DNA of 64,000 nucleotides from Rhodothermaceae bacterium (lineage in GTDB: Bacteria > Bacteroidota > Rhodothermia > Rhodothermales > Bin80). Location: contig VXSC01000019.1 of assembly GCA_009838195.1 (NCBI GenBank), forward strand, positions 1-64,000. Reading direction: 5' to 3'. Shown here in pieces: positions 19,732 through 29,558 of this stretch. A program made the translations under genes and the position numbers. Position 1 is the first letter of the stretch; each line of letters begins with the position of its first letter. The notes beneath the pieces are model-generated. The model saw nothing but the letters and a program-made list of their open reading frames with translations, did not search any database and was not told the DNA's origin.

Positions 19732-20073
19732 TTAGGCTGCAAAGCTTGATCCGCAGCCACATGTTTGTGTGGCATTTGGATTCTCGAATATAAAGCCTCG
19801 TGCATCAAGGCCTGCATGATAGTCAATCGTTGTTCCTAAAAGATACAGTCCCTGTCGCTTATCAATGTACAATACAATTCCATCAGTATTGAAGGTCAGG
19901 TCATGTTCGCGCAGTTTGTCAAACCCCAGGATGTAGCTCATTCCACTACATCCACCACCGCGAACCCCAACCCGGAGTCCGTATCCCTCGGGGATCGTCT
20001 TATCCGTCAAAATCCTGCGTACCTCCTCGGAAGCGCGCGGACTTAAGGTCACCGGAGATGCGGGTGCGTCCAT
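19732..20073 (-). CDS. HesB/IscA family iron-sulfur cluster carrier
   Basis: A-type Fe-S carrier of 113 residues that passes clusters to apo-enzymes. The three conserved cysteines are present: one in RGGGCSGMSYI and two in TCGCGSSFA at the C-terminus. Whether it is ErpA, SufA or IscA cannot be decided from sequence. No suf genes lie next to it; it is the first gene of the clpC-tyrA-gcvT operon. Possible clients in the window include IspG and the Fe-S membrane oxidoreductase. Confidence 0.93.
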   Translation of the reverse strand: MDAPASPVTLSPRASEEVRRILTDKTIPEGYGLRVGVRGGGCSGMSYILGFDKLREHDLTFNTDGIVLYIDKRQGLYLLGTTIDYHAGLDARGFIFENPNATQTCGCGSSFAA

Positions 20074-20133
20074 GGTTGAGTTATTTTGATACGCGACACT
20101 GCCTATACCCCGGCTGTGCGAGGCTGTTCCGTC

Positions 20134-21366
20134 TTAGGGAGTAATTTTTTGGTCAAGGTGACGGATCATGACACGAGTCATCAGTTCTACAGAATCGGCC
20201 AGTGCCTGCTCATCAATGTCGAAATGAGCATCATGCAGAGGATAGCTGGTTGACTTGCTGCTACGTGTCCCAACCCGGATCAACATTCCTGGAACATGTT
20301 TCAGGTAATTTGCAAAATCTTCTGCCCCCATACTGGGTACGCAGATGCCGAGAGCCGCACTTTCGTCAAACAATTCCTGAATACAGGCGCGCACATTTTT
20401 GCCCATGGCGGGGTTGTTGATCACTGCGGGGAGTCCTTCTACGCGAATGAATTTGATGTCAACTCCATGTATCTCTGCAAAATTTTCTGCGGTACGCCTC
20501 ATATAGTCCAGTAAAAAAATGCGATCTGGATCATGGAGGCATCGAAGTGCTCCCTCAAACCATGCTTCATTTGGAATGACATTGTGGGCCATCCCACCTC
20601 CAATCATACACACGGTAAATACAGATGGATTGCGTGAGTCCGTGACCCGTCCGATATACTGGTAGTACTGGGACAGTAGTTGGCTTGCAATCCAGATGGT
20701 ATCCTTGACTTTGTGAGGTCGAGCCGAGTGTCCGGTACTTCGAGTATGGACCTCAACCCGAATGCGTTCGGAGGAAGCGGTGACCTGTCCTTCGGGGATC
20801 CCAAACTGTCCAATGTCCAGTGTTGGGTCTACATGCACACAATAAAGTGCTTCCAGCGGGTCACATACACCTGCCTTGATCATGGGAACCGAGCCACTCG
20901 GGTTGCCTTCCTCATTCGGTTGAAAAAAAATGCGAACCCGGCCATTTAAACGGGATCGGAGTCGGTGAAGGTTAAGTGCAAGCCCGATGCCAACGGCGGT
21001 ATGCGCATCATGCCCACAGGCATGCGTAGCCCCTGCATTCCTTGAAGCGTAGTCAGTTTTTTTCGCATCCTGCAGCTTCAATGCATCAATGTCGCACCGA
21101 AAGCCGATATGAGGACCAGGGCGTGGGCCATCAATATCCACGAATAATCCTGTCTTGGCATGGGGCCCGGAAACGGTGAGTCCGAGGCTTTCCAAGTGAC
21201 TCCGGATCAGGCGGCTCGTAGCAAATTCCTGATAGCCAACTTCCGGGTTACGGTGCAGATGCCGACGCAGGTTGATCAGATAATCAACAAAATCATCGGG
21301 GAGGGGGCCGTTACGCAGGGGTGCGGAAAAGCGATATGGTGCAGGAACAGCATCATATACAGACAT
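20134..21366 (-). CDS. M20 family amidohydrolase/peptidase
   Basis: A zinc amidohydrolase of the M20D (HipO/AbgB-like) group, about 410 residues. Motifs in order are LRRHLHRNPEVGYQEF, GFRCDIDAL, ATHACGHDAHTAVGIGLA with metal-binding His residues, and FFQPNEEGNPSGS with the catalytic Glu pair, then the dimerisation domain and a C-terminal MGAEDFANYL metal motif. Members hydrolyse N-acyl amino acids, hippurate or indole-amino acid conjugates; the substrate cannot be fixed here. No signal peptide is seen. ATG at 21366 is preferred over TTG at 21372. Confidence 0.92.
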   Translation of the reverse strand: MSVYDAVPAPYRFSAPLRNGPLPDDFVDYLINLRRHLHRNPEVGYQEFATSRLIRSHLESLGLTVSGPHAKTGLFVDIDGPRPGPHIGFRCDIDALKLQDAKKTDYASRNAGATHACGHDAHTAVGIGLALNLHRLRSRLNGRVRIFFQPNEEGNPSGSVPMIKAGVCDPLEALYCVHVDPTLDIGQFGIPEGQVTASSERIRVEVHTRSTGHSARPHKVKDTIWIASQLLSQYYQYIGRVTDSRNPSVFTVCMIGGGMAHNVIPNEAWFEGALRCLHDPDRIFLLDYMRRTAENFAEIHGVDIKFIRVEGLPAVINNPAMGKNVRACIQELFDESAALGICVPSMGAEDFANYLKHVPGMLIRVGTRSSKSTSYPLHDAHFDIDEQALADSVELMTRVMIRHLDQKITP

Positions 21367-21572
21367 GCCCAAAGCGAAAATGATTGTTTGCTGGTTGCGA
21401 AAGATACGGCTTTAACGCAGTACTTCAGCAGACGATACAAGAGGTACGGTATGTAATTCCTCGTCCATAAGCCAGCGAAATATACAGGGCACCGAGCACT
21501 GCATGCCCATTATGGTTACTCAGGCAGGAATTTGCAAATAGAACCAAGTCCAAAAGCAGCAACCATCGAGCA

Positions 21573-22508
21573 TCACCGGCCGATATCCGCCTCTCCTAAA
21601 TGAAGCGAGTGCAGGATATTCAGGTAACTGTCGTAGCGTGCATCGCTGATTTTCTGCCTCCCGTGCGCATCCTTCACTCCACAGTTCGGCTCATGGTCAT
21701 GTGTGCAAGCGGAATAATGGCACTTGTCGAGGTGGGGCTTCAAGTCAGGGAAGTAATGTGCCAACTCCCAAGGCTCAATATCCAGTAAACCAAATTCACG
21801 TATGCCTGGTGTATCTGCAACACTTCCACCTCCAGATAGGGGGTACAGTGCAGTATGTGCAGTGGTATGGCGGCCTTTATTCGTTTTCTGACTGACGGAG
21901 TCCACAGGGACATTGATCCCTGGATCAATCGAATTCAAGAGGGAGGATTTCCCAACTCCCGAAGGTCCCAATAAGACACTGATCTTACCCGAGAACCGGC
22001 TGCGAAGCAGGTTCAGTTTTTTCCGTTTTTTTACGCTGGTGAGGATTGTCTGATATCCCAGTTGGATGTAGCGTGTACGGAGCTTTTTCACAGTGGACAA
22101 AAGCTGTGAGTAGGCCAGATCTATTTTATTGATGATCAGACCTGCCGGAATATCCTGTGCTTCACAGGCAACCAGTAAACGATCAATCAACCCGGGATTC
22201 AGTGGGGGCTGCTCTGCAGCCTGCACAATCCAGATGTAGTCAACATTGGCGATAAGGATCTGACGTTTACCAATCTTGCGGCCCGCTGCACGTCGATACA
22301 GACAGTTATGCCGCTCATCTATTTCGGTGATAAGTCCCGTTCCATCTCCCTGCACCAGAATACTGACATGATCTCCCACCGCGACAGGCTGCGTTTCATC
22401 TCCGTGCATCAGCCGCATTCGACCACGAATACGTGAAGGGATGACGCTGGAATCAACCAGAACATCGATCCAGCTTCCTGTGGATCGAATAATTGTACCG
22501 GTAGGCAT
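21573..22508 (-). CDS. rsgA: Ribosome small subunit-dependent GTPase RsgA
   Basis: A circularly permuted GTPase that checks late 30S assembly. An N-terminal OB fold (MPTGTIIRSTGSW onward) is followed by the permuted G domain: G4 NKIDLA comes before the G1 loop GPSGVGKSSLLNSI, then G3 DTPGIRE. The C-terminal zinc module has CHYSACTHDHEPNCGV. About 311 residues from ATG 22508, chosen because the OB fold starts there. Its function matches that of rsmA elsewhere in the window, but the genes are not linked. Confidence 0.95.
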   Translation of the reverse strand: MPTGTIIRSTGSWIDVLVDSSVIPSRIRGRMRLMHGDETQPVAVGDHVSILVQGDGTGLITEIDERHNCLYRRAAGRKIGKRQILIANVDYIWIVQAAEQPPLNPGLIDRLLVACEAQDIPAGLIINKIDLAYSQLLSTVKKLRTRYIQLGYQTILTSVKKRKKLNLLRSRFSGKISVLLGPSGVGKSSLLNSIDPGINVPVDSVSQKTNKGRHTTAHTALYPLSGGGSVADTPGIREFGLLDIEPWELAHYFPDLKPHLDKCHYSACTHDHEPNCGVKDAHGRQKISDARYDSYLNILHSLHLGEADIGR

Positions 22509-22589
22509 CGCGTCAAGATGTGATGGTTGCAACATGCATGTTAGCACAGTCGTACGAGGGAATAGGCTAATTTACCCCGATCACTCGAA

Positions 22590-22826
22590 ATGGATACGGC
22601 ACAAGACACAGACCGCAATCAGTTTGCGGAGGCAAAAGAGGCATTCAGCGAGCTGGAACTTGATCAGAAAGCGACATTTCTGGTCACTCAGGCAATGAAT
22701 ACAGCCGTAGAGGCGGTATCTACTCTGGTGGATGTTGTGGCTGAGGAATGTACGGAGCTATTCAGTACCCCAGCGGCAGCCAGCGAAGAGGAAAAAGATT
22801 CCTCCACTGACGAACCGGCTTCTTAA
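22590..22826 (+). CDS. Small acidic protein of unknown function
   Basis: A 78-residue, strongly acidic protein with no recognised family. It has a helical core (residues 10-60: FAEAKEAFSELELDQKATFL, then a VEAVSTLVDVVAEE hydrophobic heptad-like run) and a Ser/Glu-rich disordered tail. No signal peptide. It starts 82 bases from the divergent rsgA and its stop codon overlaps the lon stop by 4 bases on the other strand. Composition and helix pattern look like a real protein; it is not a mirror of another gene over most of its length. Confidence 0.6.
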   Translation: MDTAQDTDRNQFAEAKEAFSELELDQKATFLVTQAMNTAVEAVSTLVDVVAEECTELFSTPAAASEEEKDSSTDEPAS

Positions 22827-25303
22827 GGTGCAGTTGGCTCCTGCGCTATCCCGTTACTGGGGGATGGCGTTGAGAATATCTCTGAAGGATCCTGGATTTG
22901 CGTATCGCTCAGGGTAACGTCAAGCACCTGGCTCATGCGGCGCACATAGCTGATATCGAGTCCTTCCAGTAGATCCGATTTGATATCTTTGATATCGTTC
23001 TCATTCTTGTCGGGAAGCAGTACGTGCTTAATGCCAGCCCGTTTTGCCGCCAGAACCTTCTCTTTGATCCCACCAACGGGCAGTACGAGACCGCGAAGTG
23101 TGATTTCGCCTGTCATGGCGAGATCATGGTTCACTTTCCGTTGTGAGTAGATGGATACGAGTGCGGACAGAAGTGCAACCCCTGCGCTTGGCCCGTCTTT
23201 CGATACAGCGCCCGCAGGCACGTGCACATGCACATCGTAGTACTTGAAAGCACTCTGTGGGATTTCCAGTTCTTCTGCACGCGCCTTGACGTAGCTGAGG
23301 GCGGCTTTGGCAGATTCCTGCATGATGTCGCCTAGGCTACCAGTCAAGGTAAGTTTACCAGTACCTCGGGAGATGGACGCTTCTACGAACAGGATTTCAC
23401 CTCCGGTTGGGGTCCAGGCAAGACCGGTAGCGACACCGGGCACCTCTGTCCGTTCGGCGATTTCATTGAAGAATTTACGGGCCCCGAGGTACTCTTCAAT
23501 ATCATCTTTCTCAATATTTAGAGACTTTACTTCTTTCGTTGCCACTTTTTTGGCAACACCACGGGCGACGCCACCAATCGTGCGCTCGAGGTTGCGTACG
23601 CCGGACTCTCGCGTATATCCATCAATGATGGAGTATACTGCGGCATCATCAATAGTGAATTGCGTTTCATCCAGCCCATTGCGTTCAACTTGACGGGGAA
23701 TCAGGTAGCCCTGGGCAATTGCCAGTTTTTCTTCTTGCGTGTACCCGGAAATATTGATGACTTCCATACGATCCCTCAGAGCTGCGGGGATGGTCTGAAG
23801 AGAATTTGCCGTTGCAATAAAGAGCACCTTGGAAAGATCATAATCCAGTTCCAGATAATGATCATTGAAAGCATTATTCTGCTCTGGGTCAAGAACTTCA
23901 AGAAGTGCGCTGGATGGATCCCCCCGATGGCGATCTCCAACCTTATCAATCTCATCCAACATAAAGACCGGGTTCACAGAGCCCGCCTTCTTGAGTCCCT
24001 GCAGAATGCGGCCAGGAAGGGCGCCAATGTAGGTCCGGCGATGTCCGCGGATCTCCGCTTCATCATGCACCCCACCAAGGCTCATTCGAACAAATTTACG
24101 GTCCAGTGCACGAGCGATACTCTTGCCCAGGCTCGTCTTTCCAACTCCAGGAGGGCCGTAAAAGCACAGAATAGGAGCCTTCATGTCTCCTTTGAGCTTG
24201 AGGACCGCTAAGTATTCGATGATTCGTTTTTTGACCTTCTCGAGTCCGTGGTGATCCTCGTCCAAAATCTTCTCCGCACGTTCAATATCCAGTTGGTCTT
24301 CTGTGAACTCCGTCCACGGGAGATCAAGAATCCAATCAATGTAGTTGCGTGTGACCGCATAGTCTGGCAAGGATGGATTTGTGCGTTCAAGCTTTTTCAT
24401 CTCCTTGTCAAACGTCTTCGTGGCGTGCTCGGGGAGTTGTTTTTCTTCGGCGCGTGCACGCAATGCATCATGTTCATTGGACTCATTTCCTTCCCCCAGC
24501 TCATTCTGGATGATTTTCATCTGCTGTCTGAGGAAGAACTCTCGCTGTTGCTGATTCACATCACTCTTCATCCGTGAGCGAAGTTCATCGGAGAGTTGCA
24601 GGATCTGAATTTCTTTACTCAGATGCTCAATCAGCAGCCGTCCCCTCTCCCCCAAGGACACTGTTTCCAGCAGCAGCTGTTTTTCCTGAACATCAATCTG
24701 CAGATTGGAGGCAATAAAATGGATCAGGAAGGGGAAAGAGTCAATATTTTCGATAGCCTCGATGGCCTCATTAGGAAGATTTGGTGAGAGGTTTACCATC
24801 TCACAGGCGGACTCCTTGATTGAATGCATAAGGGCCCGCTCCTCCACATCATTATCAATTCCCCCTTCTTCGTCCAGCACCTCAATACGTGCTTTGAAAT
24901 AGGGTTTGGATTGCGTGAACTCGTCTACCTTGAATCGCTTCTTGCCCTGAATGATGATGCTCTTTGAGCCATCGGGCATCTTCAGCAATTTCAATATTTT
25001 TGCCACAGTACCCACCTCATACAGATCGCTGGGCTCCGGTTCATCCATTTTCCGTTCGCGCTGGGAGATCACGCCCACCAAGTTATTTTCCTTTGCAACC
25101 TGGCGTACCAGCTTAATGGATGCCTCACGTCCCACCGTAATCGGTAACATGACTTCGGGGAACAGAACCGTGTTCCGCAGGGCAAGAATAGGTAATTCTT
25201 CAGGCACGACCACGGTGTCCTCGTCCTCTTCAATAGCGGAAGAGGGGAGAATGATCTGTTCAGGTGATTCTTCTGAGGATAGCACTTGAGCCCAAGTATT
25301 CAT
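22823..25303 (-). CDS. lon: ATP-dependent protease Lon
   Basis: An 826-residue LonA protease that removes misfolded and regulatory proteins. An N-terminal substrate domain ([18 protein letters not shown]), a coiled coil, the AAA module ([16 protein letters not shown]alker A) and the C-terminal protease domain with the Ser-Lys dyad ([16 protein letters not shown] and [14 protein letters not shown]) are all present. It is monocistronic and divergent from the cysteine synthase gene. Heat-shock control would be expected, but no CIRCE or similar element was seen upstream. Confidence 0.97.
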   Translation of the reverse strand: MNTWAQVLSSEESPEQIILPSSAIEEDEDTVVVPEELPILALRNTVLFPEVMLPITVGREASIKLVRQVAKENNLVGVISQRERKMDEPEPSDLYEVGTVAKILKLLKMPDGSKSIIIQGKKRFKVDEFTQSKPYFKARIEVLDEEGGIDNDVEERALMHSIKESACEMVNLSPNLPNEAIEAIENIDSFPFLIHFIASNLQIDVQEKQLLLETVSLGERGRLLIEHLSKEIQILQLSDELRSRMKSDVNQQQREFFLRQQMKIIQNELGEGNESNEHDALRARAEEKQLPEHATKTFDKEMKKLERTNPSLPDYAVTRNYIDWILDLPWTEFTEDQLDIERAEKILDEDHHGLEKVKKRIIEYLAVLKLKGDMKAPILCFYGPPGVGKTSLGKSIARALDRKFVRMSLGGVHDEAEIRGHRRTYIGALPGRILQGLKKAGSVNPVFMLDEIDKVGDRHRGDPSSALLEVLDPEQNNAFNDHYLELDYDLSKVLFIATANSLQTIPAALRDRMEVINISGYTQEEKLAIAQGYLIPRQVERNGLDETQFTIDDAAVYSIIDGYTRESGVRNLERTIGGVARGVAKKVATKEVKSLNIEKDDIEEYLGARKFFNEIAERTEVPGVATGLAWTPTGGEILFVEASISRGTGKLTLTGSLGDIMQESAKAALSYVKARAEELEIPQSAFKYYDVHVHVPAGAVSKDGPSAGVALLSALVSIYSQRKVNHDLAMTGEITLRGLVLPVGGIKEKVLAAKRAGIKHVLLPDKNENDIKDIKSDLLEGLDISYVRRMSQVLDVTLSDTQIQDPSEIFSTPSPSNGIAQEPTAP

Positions 25304-25452
25304 GAAGAGTAAAAATAATATAGGATAATCGGTAGAATGTCAAAAATTAGGCCAATCCATAAATGGGTGACAAAGTGTCCATGAAAAAGTTCGCCGGGTG
25401 GTAATCATTTGGGTTGCGTTCTCGTTGAACATCGTTCAACTGGCGAAAAGAA

Positions 25453-26439
25453 ATGTGGCATCAGAACATCATTGACACCATCGGGAATACACCGCTCGTA
25501 CAATTGAACCGGATGACAAAAGATGTGCCATGTACGGTTCTAGTTAAATTAGAGTTGTTCAATCCAGGTGGTTCGGTGAAGGATCGCATTGGTCATGCGA
25601 TGGTGCAGGCGGCAGAAGAGTCCGGCCAACTCAAGCCAGGCGGCATTATCGTTGAGGCTACAAGCGGGAATACCGGTACCGGTATTGTGCAGGCTGCAAG
25701 ACTAAAAGGCTACCGCTGCATTTTTACCGCAACGGAAAAGGTCAGCGAGGAGAAGCGAGATCTTCTTACAGCCTATGGAGCGGAGTTGGTATTATGTCCG
25801 ACAGATGTCACGCCGGAAGACCCACGCTCATACTACAGTATGGCGGAAAAAATTGCCGAAGAGACACCTGGAGCCATTTACCTCAATCAATACTTCAATG
25901 AGGCAAATGTGAAGGCACATTACGAGACGACCGGCCCCGAAATCTGGCAGCAGACGGAAGGGAAGGTGACACATTTTTTTGCGACCGCTAGCACCGGAGG
26001 TACCATATCCGGCAGTGCCAGATACTTGAAAGAGAGGAATGCAGATATCCGCGTGATTGGTGTCGACTGTTACGGTTCTTCGTACTTCACGTACTTCCAC
26101 GAGGGTGTTATTGACCCCGATGAGATCTACTCACATCAAATTGAAGGAGCGGGTAAGGAGTATTTGGCAGGGAATATGCACATGGAACTGCTTGACGACT
26201 ATACGCGAGTCAGTGATCAGGATGCAATGCAGATGGCGCGAAGGCTGGCAAAAGAAGAGGGTATATTTGCAGGACAGTCGAGTGGATTAGCTCTGGCCGG
26301 TGCCCTTCAGTGGCTTGAACAACATCGTCGTGAAATCAGTCAAAACTCGGTAATCGTCGTTTTACTACCTGATTCTGGCATGAAGTATATCAGTAAGACG
26401 TATAATGACAACTGGATGAAGGACAACAATTTCATTTGA
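25453..26439 (+). CDS. Cysteine synthase / cystathionine beta-synthase family PLP enzyme
   Basis: A fold-type II PLP enzyme of 328 residues making beta-replacement reactions on serine derivatives. The PLP lysine is Lys43 in NPGGSVKDRIG; SGNTGTGIV binds the substrate carboxylate and STGGTISGSARYLKE binds the PLP phosphate. It has no C-terminal CBS pair, so O-acetylserine sulfhydrylase (CysK/CysM) is likely, but the sequence near ETTGPEIW and the DCYGSSYF stretch also fit CBS-like enzymes. A DUF3467 gene follows 17 bases later. Confidence 0.9.
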   Translation: MWHQNIIDTIGNTPLVQLNRMTKDVPCTVLVKLELFNPGGSVKDRIGHAMVQAAEESGQLKPGGIIVEATSGNTGTGIVQAARLKGYRCIFTATEKVSEEKRDLLTAYGAELVLCPTDVTPEDPRSYYSMAEKIAEETPGAIYLNQYFNEANVKAHYETTGPEIWQQTEGKVTHFFATASTGGTISGSARYLKERNADIRVIGVDCYGSSYFTYFHEGVIDPDEIYSHQIEGAGKEYLAGNMHMELLDDYTRVSDQDAMQMARRLAKEEGIFAGQSSGLALAGALQWLEQHRREISQNSVIVVLLPDSGMKYISKTYNDNWMKDNNFI

Positions 26440-26456
26440 CTCACAGCCCCGACATT

Positions 26457-26786
26457 ATGGACCACGAGAATACAGAAATAGAAGAGACAGACTCAAAGCT
26501 CAATATTGAGTTGAGTGAGCAGATGGCGGAGGGTGAGTACTCCAATCTAGTGATGATTGGTCACTCACGGGAGGAGTTTATTTTGGACTTTATCCGCGTA
26601 ATGCCCGGCGTTCCGGCAGCCCGGGTCAAAAGTCGGATCATCGTCACTCCAAGGCATGCCAAACGGTTCTTGCGTGCGTTGGCCGAAAATATTGATCGAT
26701 TTGAGGATGCGAACGGGCCTATTTCAGACAGCGATACCCCGGACCTTTCCGTCCAGTTTGGTGGAGGGGTATTAGGTGAGGCATAG
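26457..26786 (+). CDS. DUF3467 domain protein
   Basis: A 109-residue protein. The C-terminal 75 residues (YSNLVMIGHSREEFILDFI, PARVKSRIIVTPRHAKRFL, ALAENIDRFE) match the compact DUF3467 family, whose role is unknown. An acidic N-terminal tail precedes it. ATG at 26457 is preferred to a TTG at 26436 that would overlap the stop of the cysteine synthase gene. It converges with the LptF/LptG permease gene, whose stop codon abuts its own. Confidence 0.85.
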   Translation: MDHENTEIEETDSKLNIELSEQMAEGEYSNLVMIGHSREEFILDFIRVMPGVPAARVKSRIIVTPRHAKRFLRALAENIDRFEDANGPISDSDTPDLSVQFGGGVLGEA

Positions 26787-27869
26787 CTATTTGCGTGCCA
26801 TCACGAGTGCGACAAGGGCTCCGATCAAAAACGAGGCATGAGGCAGGACGACTGCCAGGAGGGGAGACAAATCCTCTGTATACCCAAAGGGCTCGGTGAG
26901 TTTCTGGGCCGCGAGGTAGACAAAAGCCACCAGTAAGCCAATCCCTATTTGGACAGTCTGCCCTCCGCGCCGCCTTCTGCATGCCAACGGCAGCGCAATC
27001 AGCATGACGATCAGGTTGGCAAGGGGATAGGCATATTTGGAATAATATCCAACCATATCACGGCCGGTGTCAGCTAAGCCACTACGTCTCAGTGCATCCA
27101 CATAACCAGCAGCGACCGGAATGGTCATTGATTCAATGTCCCTTTCTGTGCGCGCAAGATCCCTAGGCAGTACCTGTAGGACCGTATCAAGCGGCGCAAC
27201 AATTCGCCGTTCTTCATAACCGGAGTCAAAAGTCCTTATCGTAGCATAAGTGAAATGCCAGAGCGAATCTTGCCATACCATCTGCTGTCCGTCCACGCGT
27301 TCGAGGAGCGTGCCATCCGGATTAAATCGTTGTAATTGAACACGATGAGCGGTTTCAGTGCGGCGGTCAAAATATCCGACCGTGACGACACTGGTCGGGT
27401 CGTTGCGACGGTGAATTTCACTCACATAGAGGTGCTGTGCTCTGCTGTGGATGTAGAGTTGATCATAGGTGAGTACGGTCTGGTTGGTGCGCGGTACGAC
27501 CCATCCTCCGGCAAAAAACATGACTGCACTCACAAAGATGCCCACAATAACATAGGGGATGACCAGGCGTTGGAGTGCGACGCCACTGGTCTGCAGTGCA
27601 ATGACCTGCAAGGACTGCGCGAGTCGGCTTGTTGTAAAGATGGCAGCTAAAAACAGGGCCAGTGGGGAGACCCGTAGAATAATGTCCGGGATAAAACTGG
27701 GATAGTAAATCAGATAGATTTTCCGCATGGACGCATTTCGGTCCAGAAAATCGTCAATGTGTTCCAAATAGTGGATCAGGATAAAGAAGATGACCAGTGC
27801 CACAATCAGGAACGTGTACGCGAGCAGCGTCCGTGTGATAATATGGCGGTCCATCGTCGTCAAAGCCAT
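26787..27869 (-). CDS. LptF/LptG family permease (YjgP/YjgQ)
   Basis: A 360-residue inner-membrane permease of the LPS export ABC transporter LptB2FG. One N-terminal helix pair and a helix near 100-130 (VIVGIFVSAVMFFAGGWVV) flank a periplasmic beta-jellyroll domain (about 135-260), followed by C-terminal helices from about 275. The opening DRHIITRTLLAYTFLI is typical. Whether it is LptF or LptG is not clear. It fits with the lptD gene of this window as part of the same LPS route, though they are unlinked. Confidence 0.9.
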   Translation of the reverse strand: MALTTMDRHIITRTLLAYTFLIVALVIFFILIHYLEHIDDFLDRNASMRKIYLIYYPSFIPDIILRVSPLALFLAAIFTTSRLAQSLQVIALQTSGVALQRLVIPYVIVGIFVSAVMFFAGGWVVPRTNQTVLTYDQLYIHSRAQHLYVSEIHRRNDPTSVVTVGYFDRRTETAHRVQLQRFNPDGTLLERVDGQQMVWQDSLWHFTYATIRTFDSGYEERRIVAPLDTVLQVLPRDLARTERDIESMTIPVAAGYVDALRRSGLADTGRDMVGYYSKYAYPLANLIVMLIALPLACRRRRGGQTVQIGIGLLVAFVYLAAQKLTEPFGYTEDLSPLLAVVLPHASFLIGALVALVMARK

Positions 27870-27946
27870 GCAATTATACCGGTTGGAAGTCTGAACAATC
27901 AGACCTCAACTGTGTACCCCGCCTCACGTTAATCGTTCTACAATTC

Positions 27947-29119
27947 ATGAAAGTCCACGAATACCAAGGAAAGGAAATTCTCGAAAAGTATGGTGTTGCC
28001 ATGCAGCCGGGAGAGGTTGCTTCAACGGTTGATGAAGCGGTATCTGTAGCGAAAGATATGATATCGGTTCATGGCGATCTGTTTGTAGTCAAGGCGCAAA
28101 TTCATGCAGGTGGACGAGGCAAGGGGGGAGGAGTGAAGCTGGCACAGGGATTGGATGCAGTTGAAGAGGTTGCAGGGAAAATTCTCGGGATGAACCTGGT
28201 CACGCATCAGACAGGGCCCGAAGGACAACTGGTCCGCAAAATCCTCATCGCCCCTGCGGTGAATATTGCAAAGGAATACTACATCGGGGTCACCCTTGAT
28301 CGTGCACGCAGCCAACATGTCATCATGGCATCGACCGAAGGTGGCGTCGAAATAGAAAAAGTGGCTGCCGAAACACCAGAGAAGATTCTCAAGGTCTGGG
28401 CAGATCAGTCCTATGGACTGCAGGCATTTCAGGCTCGTGAGTTGGCATATGGGCTTGGGTTTGAGGGGAAAACAGCACGTCAGGCGGCCAATTTCATCAT
28501 GGCACTCTTTAAAGCCTACATGGGCGTTGATGCATCATTGGCGGAAATCAATCCACTTGTGCTCACCGAGGAAGGAGAGGTTGTTGCAATTGATGCCAAG
28601 CTCAACCTTGACGATAACGCTCTGTACCGACACAAAGACCTGGCAGAGCTCAGAGATTTGCATGAAGAAGATCCTTTGGAGGTGGAAGCCCATGCCTCAA
28701 ACCTGAATTATGTGAAGCTTGACGGGAATGTGGGATGCATGGTCAATGGAGCAGGGCTGGCCATGGCTACGATGGATATTATCAAACTGGCTGGCGGCAA
28801 TCCAGCCAACTTTTTAGATGTAGGAGGAACTGCGAGTGCAGAGACGGTTGAGGCAGGATTTCGAATTATCCTGAAGGATCCGAATGTAAAAGCGGTTCTC
28901 GTGAATATTTTTGGGGGGATTGTACGTTGTGACCGGGTCGCACGGGGTGTGGTTGAGGCGGCAAAAAATGTTGGCATTGAGGTTCCGCTGATCGTGCGGT
29001 TACAGGGCACGAACGCATCACAGGGACAGGCAGTACTGCAGGAGAGTGGTATTGCACTCGAATCGGCCGTATTATTTGAGCAGGCTGCAGAGAAAGTAGG
29101 CAAGGCGCTTGCCGCCTGA
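27947..29119 (+). CDS. sucC: Succinate-CoA ligase (ADP-forming) subunit beta
   Basis: Beta subunit of succinyl-CoA synthetase of the TCA cycle, 390 residues, the usual length. The ATP-grasp domain starts MKVHEYQGKEILEKYGV and includes QIHAGGRGKGGGVKLA; the CoA-ligase domain has NGAGLAMATMDIIKLAGG and VNIFGGIVRCDRVARGVVEA. The alpha subunit gene sucD, normally next, is not in the window; a GNAT gene follows after 8 bases instead. Confidence 0.97.
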   Translation: MKVHEYQGKEILEKYGVAMQPGEVASTVDEAVSVAKDMISVHGDLFVVKAQIHAGGRGKGGGVKLAQGLDAVEEVAGKILGMNLVTHQTGPEGQLVRKILIAPAVNIAKEYYIGVTLDRARSQHVIMASTEGGVEIEKVAAETPEKILKVWADQSYGLQAFQARELAYGLGFEGKTARQAANFIMALFKAYMGVDASLAEINPLVLTEEGEVVAIDAKLNLDDNALYRHKDLAELRDLHEEDPLEVEAHASNLNYVKLDGNVGCMVNGAGLAMATMDIIKLAGGNPANFLDVGGTASAETVEAGFRIILKDPNVKAVLVNIFGGIVRCDRVARGVVEAAKNVGIEVPLIVRLQGTNASQGQAVLQESGIALESAVLFEQAAEKVGKALAA

Positions 29120-29127
29120 GGGATCAG

Positions 29128-29538
29128 ATGGACCAGGCACAAACATTGGATGCTCTTGAGCTCAGAGAAGGTCTGGAGGGACTTTCGCCGCAATTGATCC
29201 GTATTCTTTATCGGCGGGCACCGTTACGTCGGCCGGTTTCAGATCCACAGCGCTTGTGGACGATGTTTGAAAATGCCTCCCTTGTGGTCACTGCATGGAA
29301 GGCGGGGCGTCTCGTAGGGATCGCACGTGTTCTCACGGACGGGGTCATGTACAGCTACCTGTGTGATTTAGCGGTAGAGCCCGATGTGCAGGGATTGGGG
29401 ATTGGAAAACGCCTGATGCGACATGTCCAGGATCGTTGCAAGGGGACTGAGTTGGTTCTTCGCAGCACACTGGGGCGTTTTCACAAGCACGAGGGGTTGA
29501 AAGCGGTTGAAGATGCTTGGGTCGTGGATCCCCGTTAG
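29128..29538 (+). CDS. GNAT family N-acetyltransferase
   Basis: A small GNAT acetyltransferase of 136 residues. The acetyl-CoA pyrophosphate loop is VQGLGIGKRLMRHV, preceded by the beta-strand pair GRLVGIARVLTDGVMYSYLCDLAV, typical of the YjcF/Ats1-like group. The acceptor is unknown. It starts 8 bases after sucC, so it is probably co-transcribed, which could point to acetylation of a metabolite or enzyme, though gene order alone is weak support. It converges with lptD. Confidence 0.88.
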   Translation: MDQAQTLDALELREGLEGLSPQLIRILYRRAPLRRPVSDPQRLWTMFENASLVVTAWKAGRLVGIARVLTDGVMYSYLCDLAVEPDVQGLGIGKRLMRHVQDRCKGTELVLRSTLGRFHKHEGLKAVEDAWVVDPR

Positions 29539-29558
29539 AGTCTGGATCCTCAGACAAA

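Noticed and set aside
17159..20073. Possible stress regulon with CtsR/McsAB around clpC
   Set aside because: No ctsR, mcsA or mcsB frame is present; clpC neighbours are metabolic genes.
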